Shown here piece by piece: positions 54,241 to 63,984 of a DNA stretch of 64,000 nucleotides. Position numbers and translations under genes: made by a program. Under the pieces are notes generated by a model, which saw nothing but the letters and a program-made list of their open reading frames with translations, made no database searches and was not told the DNA's origin. The stretch lies in NCBI GenBank assembly GCA_963693305.1, contig OY855914.1, positions 20,082,472 through 20,146,471 on the forward strand, given 5' to 3'. This DNA is from Meandrina meandrites (lineage: Eukaryota; Cnidaria; Anthozoa; Scleractinia; Meandrinidae). Position 1 is the first letter of the stretch. Each line of letters starts with the position of its first letter.

Positions 54241-54663
54241 ATGGCAAGTATCGCGATTATGGCTGGTGGGGCTATATTGAATGCTGCGGCTTTTATTGGC
54301 GGCAATTATCTTGCTAAGTCACTTGGTGGAGGTGACGCTGCACTTGACGAAAAAGTACGACATGATAAAGCTCTCGAGGCATATCAAGCGGCTTACGCCA
54401 AATACTCCCGTGACCGCACCAAACTTCTCGACTGGATTGCGACTAACACGCAAATAAAGGAACAAGCCAAGCAGAACTTTACTAACACTGACTACGCATT
54501 CAAACTGTATAACCAGGCGCATCCTGACAAACAAATGATACCCCCAAAAGAGCCCAAGTTCTCAGATTTCTATCAACCAAGCCAGCAGCAAAAAAATGGT
54601 GAACTCATGTTCGTGGGTGCTGGGGCTCTTGCTCTTGGCTACGCTGCCTTCCGTTTCCTTTAA
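54241..54663 (+). CDS. Polinton conserved two-membrane-segment protein (140 aa)
   Basis: Intact. An N-terminal hydrophobic segment (IAIMAGGAILNAAAFIGGNY) leads to a charged helical middle (RHDKALEAYQAAYAKYSRDR, then TKLLDWIA), PPKEPKFSDFYQPS, and a C-terminal segment (LMFVGAGALALGYAAFRFL). The RHDKALE...R..LLD and PKFSDFYQPS phrases belong to a family I recognise from many animal Polintons, without known function. The start codon directly follows a GATATATATCACA leader. Confidence 0.75.
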   Translation: MASIAIMAGGAILNAAAFIGGNYLAKSLGGGDAALDEKVRHDKALEAYQAAYAKYSRDRTKLLDWIATNTQIKEQAKQNFTNTDYAFKLYNQAHPDKQMIPPKEPKFSDFYQPSQQQKNGELMFVGAGALALGYAAFRFL

Positions 54664-54693
54664 ACTTTTTTAATTCCTTACTTATATTACACA

Positions 54694-55692
54694 ATGGATG
54701 CCAAACTCGCAAAGATATACTATAGTCCTGGGGGCTACTGGAAAGGTTTTGCCGCAATCAAAAAATTATCCGAAGCTGCCAAGGTACCAATAAAAACCGC
54801 AAAAAAGTGGCTGTTCAAGCAAGCACTCTGGCAGATCTTCCTACCTGCACCGAAACACATTCCTAGGCCGAAATTCGATGTACCTATACCCAACAAAGTG
54901 CACCAGGCTGATCTTCTTTTTTTGCCACATGACAAACTACCCCGCGGGCGCAAAGTTTTCAAATACGCACTCACCGTTGTTGATGTAGCTAGCCGCTACA
55001 AAGAGGCTGAACCCTTGACCTCTAAAAACTCTGATGAAGTTGCACTGACTTTTAAGAGAATTTACAAGCGCTCGCCTCTGAAATGGCCTCAACTGCTGCA
55101 GGTTGACCCTCGGCGCGAATTCATGGGCGCTGTTACAAAAGAAATGGAAAATCACAAAACTTACATCCGGCGCGGGCGAGTTGACATTCACCGTGACCAG
55201 GCCATTGTTGAACGTTTCAACCGCACCCTAGCTGAGCGCTTGTTCGGGCACCAGTATGCCGTTGAAATGCGCATGCCTGAGGGCCAGCGGTCTACGGCGT
55301 GGGTAAAGAGGCTTCCTGAAGTTGTAGCAGCTCTGAACAACGAAGTCACAAGACTTATCGACAAGAAACCCGCCGTTGCCATCAAAGAAAAAAAAAATGT
55401 TTATTCAAAGCCATCGACACCTTATTTGAGGCCTGTTGGAGAAAGCGAAAAAAAGCTCCCCTCTCTTGTGAATATTAGGTATTTGTACCAACCTGGTGAA
55501 CTTGAAGGTGGTGTGAAAAGATCCACTGATCCAATCTGGTCTTTGAAAGTTTACAACATTGAACGTTCTTTTACCAAACCGAATCAGCCCGTTATCTACT
55601 ATTTGTATGACGGGCCCAAGCGCGGCTTTGAGCGTGAAGAACTACTTGTTGTACCTCCAAACACCACTCTTCCTCCGGCTAACGTTAACTAA
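54694..55692 (+). CDS. Polinton integrase (retroviral-type, rve core)
   Basis: Intact, 332 codons. The catalytic triad fits D73 (HQADLLFL), D138 (LQVDPRREFMG) and E173 (QAIVERFN), with 34 residues between the last two, as in D,D35E integrases. A helical N-terminal region (AKVPIKTAKKWLFKQALW) precedes the core, and a C-terminal SH3/chromo-like part (DPIWSLKVYNI, YLYDGPKRGFEREELLVVP) follows. It would insert the element into host DNA and create the short target duplication. Its stop codon overlaps the polymerase stop on the other strand (CTAA at 55,689-55,692). Confidence 0.93.
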   Translation: MDAKLAKIYYSPGGYWKGFAAIKKLSEAAKVPIKTAKKWLFKQALWQIFLPAPKHIPRPKFDVPIPNKVHQADLLFLPHDKLPRGRKVFKYALTVVDVASRYKEAEPLTSKNSDEVALTFKRIYKRSPLKWPQLLQVDPRREFMGAVTKEMENHKTYIRRGRVDIHRDQAIVERFNRTLAERLFGHQYAVEMRMPEGQRSTAWVKRLPEVVAALNNEVTRLIDKKPAVAIKEKKNVYSKPSTPYLRPVGESEKKLPSLVNIRYLYQPGELEGGVKRSTDPIWSLKVYNIERSFTKPNQPVIYYLYDGPKRGFEREELLVVPPNTTLPPANVN

Positions 55693-58600
55693 ATGTGATA
55701 TTCGATTGGTTCGGTGTGTATCCCGTCAGGCAGCACCCATCGTTTGTCATAATAAGCACTCAACCCCAGCTTCTGCTGCTCGTAAGTTACTATATTTCCA
55801 TCCCGCATTCTGAAACCTCTGTTTGTTGCCATATCCTTGCTTCCTTCTAACGCTGTCTTGAAACGCTGCCAGGTTATATCGTTTTGCTTCTTTGACATAC
55901 CCTTTGTACTGAACTTCTTTTTTCACCTTGATCGTCAATGAAATAGCATTTTGAGCAGAGCGCAATCATCCGGTTCCCCTCACACTCCATCTTAAACAGA
56001 CCTGGGGTCCTTCCGCTCCACTTGTCCCATGCCAGCCAATTCTTTTTTTGTGCCTCGAATTCTGCTTTCAGCTCTGGTTGCACAATGTCCTCGAGTTTCT
56101 TTCCAGAGATGGCTATGTAGTTGCTGTCCGTATCCATCTGGATCAGCTCGAAATCTTTTCTGTCAAAATACCTGTCTAGGAAGTCATAATAGAATTCCAA
56201 CATACGCAGCTTTGCCAGCTGATAGACAGCGATTCCAATCTGAAACGGTCTTCTTATTGTGATCCGTGGCTTCAGACTTTCTAACTCATATGCCTCCCCA
56301 ATCTCATCTAGATCTGAGAAATACGCGCTTCGCAGGGCTCTGTCGACTACCTTCTCATCTTTTGTGTAAATGACGTTTGTTTGACGCTCCAAGGCTTCGA
56401 TGAGCTTTTTGTACCCACTGTTTCCCAGCAGTTTGAAAACCTCCGCCAGCAGTGCCTTGCTTTTTTGTACATCTCCTGTACGGCGAGCCTCCGTAACTTG
56501 CTCCACGAACCAGGGAAAGATCTTTGCCGGTGTGTGGTCAATTGTTCGGTAAACCTTTGTAATTTCCGCTCCGTGATTCACATACCAGAGCAGTAGAGGG
56601 GCGTATAGTAGTATCCTCTTTGCAGACAAAGCTCCCACGAGTCTCCGCGTTTTCTACCTGTATCAGACAAGTATTTGATCATATGCTTGGGGACAACTTT
56701 AAACGGCACCACTTTGTTGTAAAAGAATGGACACATTTCCTCGAACTTTTGGTGTAAGTGATTTGGAATCTCTGTCTACTTCTGCAAACCCGAACCAGCT
56801 TCCTTCTTTGAGCATATCCGTTAGTATGAAAGAATCCTCTGTTTGGTACTCTTCTTCGTAGTTTACAACTCTTTCCTTTCCGCAAGGCATTTCTCTTAGC
56901 ATGGTTGAAAGATATAGGGCGTTGGCATCGTATCCGAGGATATTTTTGCAGAGACGGGATTCCGCTATTTGATGTGACCTTATTCTTGTTTTACCAACTT
57001 CGTGGTGCCTTGTGAATATTAGGCTCGGACCTCCTACAACAGCTTCTTTTAGCATATCATATGCTTCTTTGCTTGGACTGTAAAGCTCCGCGTTACGATC
57101 AATAGCTCCCTTGAGTAAATAATGTAAACTCACACCTGGGATGCTGACAGCGTCTTTCATAATATCGATTCCCTTCTCTGTGTAGAAGTTTCTCATCTTT
57201 TCCAGAGCCTCAAGTCCGGGTGCCACATCGAGATTATTGTAGTAACGCAGCCAATCTGCGAAGGTTTTCATTCCTTTTTCTCGGAACAGCTTCTTGCAGG
57301 CTTTCCATTCTGACAGTTTCAGCACAAAGTCTCCTTTGAACTTTGAATACCAATCCATATAATCTAGCAACCCTGGGTAATCCAGCTTTTCTGGTTTGTC
57401 CAACCACTCGTATGGAAACCATGATTTCACTGTCTTGCATTCGTAGGCTTTTACCCATTTCTCATAACTGGTTCCTGGTCCTAGGTAGTTGATTATGTCA
57501 AGAAAACGGAAGCCAGAAGTTAACAAGAACATGATTTTGTTTCCGTTCTTTGCCACTCTTACTTTACCGGTTTTGTCAGTAAGGTGCTCTGCGAAGTGCT
57601 TTTTGATCACATTCAGATCGTAAGTCCCGGAGTTGAATCCGGTTACTGGGACCTGGTCACACCATTCTTCTATTTTTTTCCTCTGGTCTTTTGGCAGCAG
57701 GTTAACGTCTGCTGGCATAAATTCCGCTCTTACTTTTGTTCTGATGTTTTTCCACGTCTCTCCAGCTCTTCCATAAACTTGCGGACCAGCTCTGCTGGAT
57801 CTCTATCACATATGTGGGTTGGATCTCTTTCAAGAGTGTCACCGATGCTCACCGAGATTGGTACGTGTGCGTTCTCAATCGTGAGATTGCCCGTCGGATC
57901 CTTTCGCTTATTTTTGTCTCCGTACGCCTCAAAATCATACAAGATCGTGTGTGGATAACTTTTTGTTTGAGCTTGAGGTAGCTCATCAAATTTTTCTCCA
58001 ACTTCACATGCCCAAGCCTCAATTACTTTGTAGCCAGCCTTTCTAAGATAAGCTGTACGCTTCTTTGTGGCTATGTAAAGATCTTCGCGAGTTTTGTCAC
58101 CGCGGTCTATTATTCTGCCACGATCATATGGGTAACATTTTCGACAACCATGCCAGTAGCAACCGTGGTATTGAAACACTACCTTTTTCTCCGGGTTGTA
58201 GCCATCAACTGGTGCTCGCTCAATCCAACGCTCGCCTCCATGCCCAGACATTGCGTGGTGAACGCGGATTTTCCAACGCTTAGCTACATACTCAAGCCAC
58301 CGAAGTGATTCTTTGGATGCTCGATGCTTTGGGTAAAATGCTTTTTCGTAAGCTGTCTCCGGTGCTTCAACCTTTTTGCCTGGGCAATCTATTACCGTTT
58401 TCCCTTGGGCACACTTTTCTTCATGACGTTGAAGAGTGTTATTTCGTGTAAATCTCGCGTTGCAATGTACGCATGTATAAGTTTTCGCCAACTTTGTAAT
58501 GTCTTTTATTAAGAATGCGTGCCCCCCAAAAATACCAATTGTCATAATATTTTTTAACTGTGCCGCTGGATTTCTTTTTAGATGCCATACCACTTCAGTT

Positions 58601-59598
58601 CCTACACGCTCGGGCTCATAAACCCTTATACCAAGCAAATCAGAGAAAGCAGTGCCCTTATTCAGATGCATTTCTACCTTTTCTAATTCGTCCAGTGAGG
58701 TTTTTGGACAGTCAGTCGGCATATCCCTGAGCTTGAAAAAACTCTTGGCTAGACCTTGTGCTACTTTTGTGCTTCGATCTGGCCTAGCTCCTCTGTGCAC
58801 AGCAATGCAACGCCATAAACACAAGTTATCTCGATAGGCATCCAGTGCCACCATTGAACGGCCGTGTGCAAGGTTACGCAGCCAGACTGGTAAGGGTCCT
58901 GTTCCCATCAGTGGTTGGCGGTCAAGCACAACCTTCAGATCAACAGCAAAGTGCATTAAGAACCTCCACTTTGTTGATGGTCTGTTTATATTGTCTGGAT
59001 CAAGGCGTACAGCCTCCCGCTCTTGCAGCCATTTCTCCGCGTCTTCTAGTTTTTTTATCCAAGGGGAGCCTTTATTAATGTAGTATATAAGCATCCCTGC
59101 GTCTTTTTCGTTTATCAACACATATGAGTAAACATGCCTCATGTAAAATGAAGTCTTCACGTTTTCTCTTATTTTTTTCATAAATTGGGGTGTTAGGTCT
59201 TCATTAAGATTTCCCATAAAGCTCCACTGAATATAACGCCGACCTCTTTTTTTCTCTTTACCATCAAATCTTGCATCGTACAAATTCAGAACCTCATTCT
59301 GGTAGTCTTTCGCATCTTGTACATTCTCTAAGAAAAATGGATTTTGAAATGGTCTAATAAATTCTTCTTTTTCTTTTATGTTTCGAGTAGCAGCTATTGG
59401 TCGCTTCTGCTTTTCTTCTGAAATAGGTGTGTTTAGCGCATTCTGAATAATATTTTCAACCTTAGGCGTGTTTTCGCGAAGTAATTGTGATAAATAGCGC
59501 AACTCTACTGGGTCTATTTTAGCAAGTTCTTCTTCCAAAGCTTTGAAGTCTATTTTAGCAAGATCTTCTTCCAAAGATTTGAAGTCTATTTCGGCCAT
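55689..59598 (-). pseudogene. Polinton protein-primed family-B DNA polymerase, four frame breaks
   Basis: About 1,300 codons in five frame blocks. Block 1 (59,598-57,730) holds an OTU-protease-like region (DNLCLWRC near 258, GHAFL near 359), a C2H2-type finger (residues 376-396), a Vsr-like YHGCYWHGC motif (477-485) and Exo I (DFEAYGD near 555). Block 2 (57,718-56,699) holds Exo II (NSGTYD), Exo III (YYNNLDVAPG) and motif A (GYDANALYLST). A short third block bridges to block 4 (56,638-55,874), which has motif B (KLLGNSGYKKL) and motif C (MDTDSNY). Block 5 (about 55,920-55,689) is the C-terminus. Frame changes fall near 57,735, 56,720, 56,640 and 55,930. It cannot make full-length polymerase, so this copy needs help to replicate. 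The gene starts at ATG 59,596-59,598 after TATATACA. Confidence 0.92.
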
Positions 59599-59660
59599 TG
59601 TATATAATAGAAAAAAATATTTTTGAAAAATTTACTTATATAATCGAGGTAGATATTTCT

Positions 59661-59985
59661 CTAATTGAGAAAACTTTTTTGTAATTGCTTGTTCTTGAGC
59701 TCCATCAAGACCAGCTCGAAGTTTTTCTTCGATTTTCTGTGTTTGCTGATTAACCGGTGCTTTAGTTTACTTCCACCGCATGCCATACACAGACGATAGT
59801 CACACATTACTCCTTTAACGCAACTGCGACATGGGACTGTTTTTTTTTACTGTTTTTAGCTGATAGTTATGCCACGCACAATACTCTCCCATACACCTCT
59901 TTCCGCAGGTTTCTTTTCGGCTTAACATTAACCACCCGCAGTTGTTTTTTCCTCGCACCACTTTTCTGTTATAAGCTCGCGCCAT
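59661..59985 (-). pseudogene. Right-repeat copy of the Polinton zinc-binding gene 5' part
   Basis: Starts MARAYNRKVVRGKNNCGWLM with the same TCGKRCMGEYCAWH cluster as the left copy. It shifts frame in an A-run near 59,845 and continues as a second Cys cluster (CRSCVKGVMCDYRLCMACGG) and a Lys-rich helix (SKKNFELVLMELKNKQL), ending at 59,661. It lacks the downstream F-box-like and Cys-rich parts found at the left end, because those lie outside the repeat. The second Cys cluster is better preserved here than at the left. Confidence 0.65.
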
Positions 59986-60233
59986 TTTCTTATATAACCC
60001 TGGTTGCTTTTTTTTAATTGACCCTCTCTTACCAAGTAGTAATATAGGTGTAATACAAATACTGGTTCGGGTGACTTGGGAGAATTTAAGAGAGTGGTAA
60101 ACTCTAAGCAAAAGGTGAACCCCACGACAAAGGAGAGGGGTTTAGGTTTTACATATGGTTACCAGACGCTTAAAACCTCCCAATTCCCTCCCCCCACCCG
60201 AAACGGTATTTGTATTACACCTATATTACTACT
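59682..60233. repeat. Polinton right terminal inverted repeat
   Basis: Inverted copy of 44,749-45,225, longer by about 75 bp because it keeps a segment deleted at the left. It ends ...TATATTACTACT immediately before AGACTT. Confidence 0.92.
60035..60233. repeat. 199-bp palindromic cassette at the Polinton right tip
   Basis: The exact reverse-complement counterpart of 44,749-44,947, with AGTAGTAATATAGGTGTAAT at its inner edge and its mirror at the outer edge. Both tips have the same loop orientation relative to the element. Confidence 0.9.
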
Positions 60234-60450
60234 AGACTTACAAGTTAAAACCACTTTTTTTACAGCTTCGTTAACTGTTTAAATTACGCTTTGTTCAACA
60301 GCTTTCATTCCACTCTTGCAGCTTTTTCCATAGATTACCCCCTACGGCATAATAAACGTTGTAAAACATGAAATATCTAATTTTAATCTATATATCTAAA
60401 AATGTGAATTTCTAATCTCGTCTTTGACTCTGTAGCTTTTCATTTTCCAG

Positions 60451-60519
60451 ACGACGTCACTCACCGTAGCAGATCTCGTCGATCAATTTCGCGAGCAACA
60501 ATCACTCTAGATATCGTTG
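60451..60519 (+). CDS. SVEP1/polydom-like gene, short exon downstream of Polinton
   Basis: A 69-base exon reading DDVTHRSRSRRSISRATITL. The acceptor is TTTTCATTTTCCAG and the donor GTTG/GTAAGT, phase 1 on both sides, which matches the exon ending at 44,469 and the one starting at 60,999. RSRR is a second possible furin-type site. It is supported only by splice sites and phase, so moderate confidence. Confidence 0.65.
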
Positions 60520-60638
60520 GTAAGTTGATAGGACTAGACAATGATGAAATCCTGACACAAATATACACCAGAGATTCGAGAAGAAGGTTTTTTAAGAGTT
60601 CATCGTCAGGGGCGGATCTAGGGGTGACGTTGCAGGGG

Positions 60639-60671
<33 letters not shown>

Positions 60672-60701
60672 ACAGACACACACACACACACACACACACA
60701 C
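60639..60701. repeat. Poly(C) and (CA)n microsatellite
   Basis: About 17 cytosines followed by CA dinucleotides in the intron between two linker exons. Confidence 0.95.
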
Positions 60702-60998
60702 TGGCTGCTTTCTAATCCAACTTGTATTTTGCCAAAAAGCATGTGCACCGCCTCCTGAGAAAATCCTTGGTCCGCCCCTTATCCTACTATCAAATTTCAT
60801 GTCATATTATATATAAATGGTTTCAAGGCGGTAGTAGGATATCCTCCTTCCACCCTCGTTACTGATTGGGGCACAACACGGAAACAAAACCATAATTATA
60901 AATCGCAACGACGCACAAGCAATGCAATTTGCCTAAAGTTTTATCGTTTGAATTTGAATTCTAATTGCATTTAAACCTTTCCTATTTAATTGTTTTAG

Positions 60999-61232
60999 TT
61001 GACCTCAGTGGCATTGAGGCAAATGACTCCAAAGAAGGCCAGGTTATGATTGGCGAAGAAGGAGTGCAGATTGCCAAAAATATCAGCAGACAGATGAAAA
61101 TTGCTGTTGGTAACGGCAGCCTAAGTCTGAACGTAAATGGTACCGTGTTCAGTACCAACAAAGAGTCACTCCACATTTCAAAGCCTAAACTATATTGTAC
61201 CAAAGGGCAAACTTTCAGAGATGGTTATTGCT
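60999..61232 (+). CDS. SVEP1/polydom-like gene, linker exon
   Basis: Reads VDLSGIEANDSKEGQVMIGE, IAKNISRQMKIAVGNGSLSL and SKPKLYCTKGQTFRDGYC. The acceptor is TATTTAATTGTTTTAG and the donor TTGCT/GTAAGT, phase 1. No named domain was recognised. It immediately precedes the cysteine-rich GCC2/GCC3 modules, to which its last cysteines may already belong. Confidence 0.8.
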
Positions 61233-61989
61233 GTAAGTATAATAAAAGGCAACTTAACCTACATAGTGTTGCACCGTACTTCGACAACTTAACACTTGTC
61301 ACTTAACACTTAACACTTATCGCTTATTACTTATCAATTAACACTTTACTAGTTTTTTTAACACTGCTCAATCAGATTGCAACAACTGTGCGATGCGGAG
61401 CTGTTAAGTTTCCTGTTCGCTCTTCGACAGCTGTCAACTCGCTTCCCTCTCTTTTCCCATTATGATTGGCCAATTTAAACAGGAGATATCAGATATTTTT
61501 CATGAAACAAAAGTACCTAAGGCGCGCAGCGCTTTTAGCTTTTATTTTTATATCGGTTATAAACCCAATAAATGTCAAGAAAAACGTTTTCTGGATTCCA
61601 AATCAGAATTTGTTGTTGTTTGAATGGTGGTCACGTGTGATCAATTAACAATTAACATATTTCATTTTTAAGGGGACTGCAGAGGATTGCAGGTTTAAGA
61701 GGCTCTTAAGAACATCTGATATGAAGAATCGTTTTTAAGCTAACGATGATAGCTAAGTCCAACAACATTCACTCCCGATTGATTAGGGACTCATAAACTT
61801 CAGTAAGAAATACATCTTTACATACAGTCAGACAATTACAAAAAGAACTTTACCCACAACTGCAACGACCTCCTTCTCTCAAAAGCAACTAAAGCATTTC
61901 TCGTTAATTTTCTTCTGCAAAAAGTTGAGTTTGAGCGTTTCACTTTCATGGAAACTTTTCCGATGCGTCTTTTTCTTTGAGTTCCACAG
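61233..61989. other. Intron, nothing recognised
   Basis: Contains a short AACACTTAACACTTATC-type repetitive stretch at about 61,288-61,345. No coding domain. Confidence 0.6.
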
Positions 61990-62151
61990 TGCATTGTACA
62001 AGGGGTACTTACTTGAGCAAGACAACTGGCGCATGCGAGAACTGTCCTATTGGAACATACCAGGAGTTGGATGCACAGGAAAAGTGTTTAATGTGTCCAC
62101 CGAGGACGTCAACAACAGAGTCTAGAACAGATAGCAGCTCCGGCTGTTTAG
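61990..62151 (+). CDS. SVEP1/polydom-like gene, exon: Ephrin-receptor-like (GCC2/GCC3) module 1
   Basis: A 162-base exon: HCTRGTYLSKTTGACENCPI, GTYQELDAQEKCLMCP and TDSSSGC. The C-x-x-G-T/S-Y/F...C-x2-C-P-x-G-x-Y-Q pattern is that of GCC2/GCC3 (Ephrin_rec_like) repeats. The acceptor is TTTGAGTTCCACAG and the donor TTTAG/GTAACT. Confidence 0.9.
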
Positions 62152-62525
62152 GTAACTAAGTTCTTTAATTAGCTTAACGAAACAGAAGTTTCTTTTCGCC
62201 CGCACAGATCTTTTCATGTTCGGGAGACGTTCTGGGGCTTGACACGGAAAATAAAAACCTGACAACGAAAATCTGAAGACTTCGGATTAGTACTCCATGC
62301 ATCTATGTAGTGCTGCGCGTCAAAGGTCAGACCTCTCTCGAAAAGAGGATTTAAGCAAGCGAAGACTTTTTACTAGCTGTCGCTAATTATTTATTATCAT
62401 GTCCTTGTGAAATATGATAAAATACAACATATTTCATTGATTAAAAAGAACAGTGTTTATAACTAAGTGATATTGAAAAGTAATCACTAATGGCAGTTAC
62501 CCTTAATATGTCTTTTCACGAAAAG

Positions 62526-62687
62526 CTCTCTGCAAACCTGGCGCGTATTCCCCCACCGGAATGGAGCCTTGTTTTACTTGTGACAAAGGTTATTATCAAG
62601 ACAAGGAGGAACAAAAATCGTGCTTAAAATGCAGTGTCAACCAAACGACTCCTGCTGAGGGATCCAACAGCTCTACGCAATGTGGAG
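62526..62687 (+). CDS. SVEP1/polydom-like gene, exon: Ephrin-receptor-like (GCC2/GCC3) module 2
   Basis: A 162-base exon: LCKPGAYSPTGMEPCFTCDK, GYYQDKEEQKSCLKC and GSNSSTQC. The acceptor is CACGAAAAG and the donor GGAG/GTATTA, phase 1. Same length as modules 1 and 3. Confidence 0.9.
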
Positions 62688-63084
62688 GTATTAAAAAGAT
62701 ACTCCATATGTGTGTTACTTTGTGTGATTTGAATTATAATTAATCTCTAACGAGGTTTAGTGGTCTAAGCATATGATCATGCAAGGTATTCCGGTTCTCG
62801 ATCTGGTCTAGTACGTTGCTTTGTGTTCTTTGGAAAACATGTAAAAAACAGTGTTTCTTTCCACGAATACAATTACACTAAATAATTTCTGGGAAATTGT
62901 AAGACAACCTGAGAAACAGTCGGGGCTGACCCTGGATGGACTAGCATCCTATGAGACAAGGAACTACAATGGAGGTCGAAAATGCTCGCGACATTTCTAA
63001 AACAAAGCATTGAATAGTGCAAGAGATCCTTAGAGAATTAAAAAAAAAAAAGAGTCTATACGCTCCCAATTCCCCCGTTCCCCA

Positions 63085-63190
63085 CTCCCAAGCGCCCCCC
63101 TTCCCCCAAGCAATGTTGAAAAACATAAATGCCCTGAACTTGCTCTGTGGCAAAGGCAAATCTCAACATTGCTTGGGGGAGGGGGGTGCT
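63085..63190. ncRNA. Long hairpin (possible small-RNA precursor or foldback)
   Basis: CCCCCCTTCCCCCAAGCAAT plus GTTGA pairs with TCAACATTGCTTGGGGGAGG plus GGGG, with one bulge, across a loop of about 45 nt, inside an intron of the SVEP1-like gene. The size suits a miRNA precursor, but a simple inverted repeat is equally likely. Confidence 0.25.
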
Positions 63191-63537
63191 AGCAGTCGTT
63201 GTGCCCACAGTTGTGGCACATGTCCCAAGATTTATGTCCCGCATTGCAGCAACAATTGTGATCGCTACATCCTGAAGAAAATAAAGTTGAATTGTGCCTA
63301 ATATATTTACACCAGACACACCGACTTGGTCACGTGGTTGCTAAAGCTGACTCATAACAATTGCTTTAGTGTTTTGATCCAGTACTCCAGTAGATATAGT
63401 GTCAGAGTCGGATTAATTGTCAATTTGGGAATACCTTCAAACCTAGATGCTTGTATTAACAACTATAGGTTTTTGTCACTGGTATTGTGTCATTTTTAGC
63501 ACCATTAACGTTTTTTCGATTAATTATTTTTCCACAG

Positions 63538-63699
63538 TAACATGCCGCCCTGGATCGTTCTCTCCAACCGGGCTTTTTCCATGTACAATGTGCGACCGAC
63601 GCTCCTTTCAACCCCGTGAGGAGAGTCGTGTATGTTTATCATGCCCAGGAACAACTATGACACTGAAGCCGGGATCAAAAAACTCACAGGATTGCCTCG
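63538..63699 (+). CDS. SVEP1/polydom-like gene, exon: Ephrin-receptor-like (GCC2/GCC3) module 3
   Basis: A 162-base exon: TCRPGSFSPTGLFPCTMCDR, RSFQPREESRVCLSCP and PGSKNSQDC. The acceptor is ATTTTTCCACAG and the donor CTCG/GTTAGT. It shares the PGxYSPTGxxPC pattern with module 2. Confidence 0.9.
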
Positions 63700-63984
63700 G
63701 TTAGTTGTCTCACCTGTAACACCACGGGCTACGCTTTTAAATTGCCCAGATAACTTGAAATCAAAGGGTATCGAAAAGGACAAATTAATAAAAATAAATA
63801 TCATACACGACGGAGCTCTTTTTGAAGGCCCTAATTAAGATCCGATGCACCAATGCATAATGAGTTTCATCCCTTGTGAAAGAAAGGCAAAATCAGTCAT
63901 TTACATTCTGTTTCTTCTCTACTTGCAACTTGTGACAGAAATTCTATATTTTAACATGAAACAAAATGTTGCTTAATTTTCCAG

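Larger units (their letters stand above)
44749..60233. mobile_element. Polinton/Maverick (adintovirus-like endogenous virus), 15,485 bp, inserted in host intron
   Basis: Both ends begin AGTAGTAATATAGGTGTAAT in inverted orientation. AGACT at 44,744-44,748 and 60,234-60,238 flanks them as a 5-bp direct repeat (6 bp with one mismatch if shifted; Polintons usually give 6). Hallmark genes are present: protein-primed family-B polymerase, retroviral-type integrase, packaging ATPase, probable major and penton-like capsid proteins. The host exons at 44,233-44,469 and 60,451-60,519 join in phase 1 across it, so the host gene may splice it out. Several genes are broken (see entries). No adenain-type protease was recognised. 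Confidence 0.95.
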
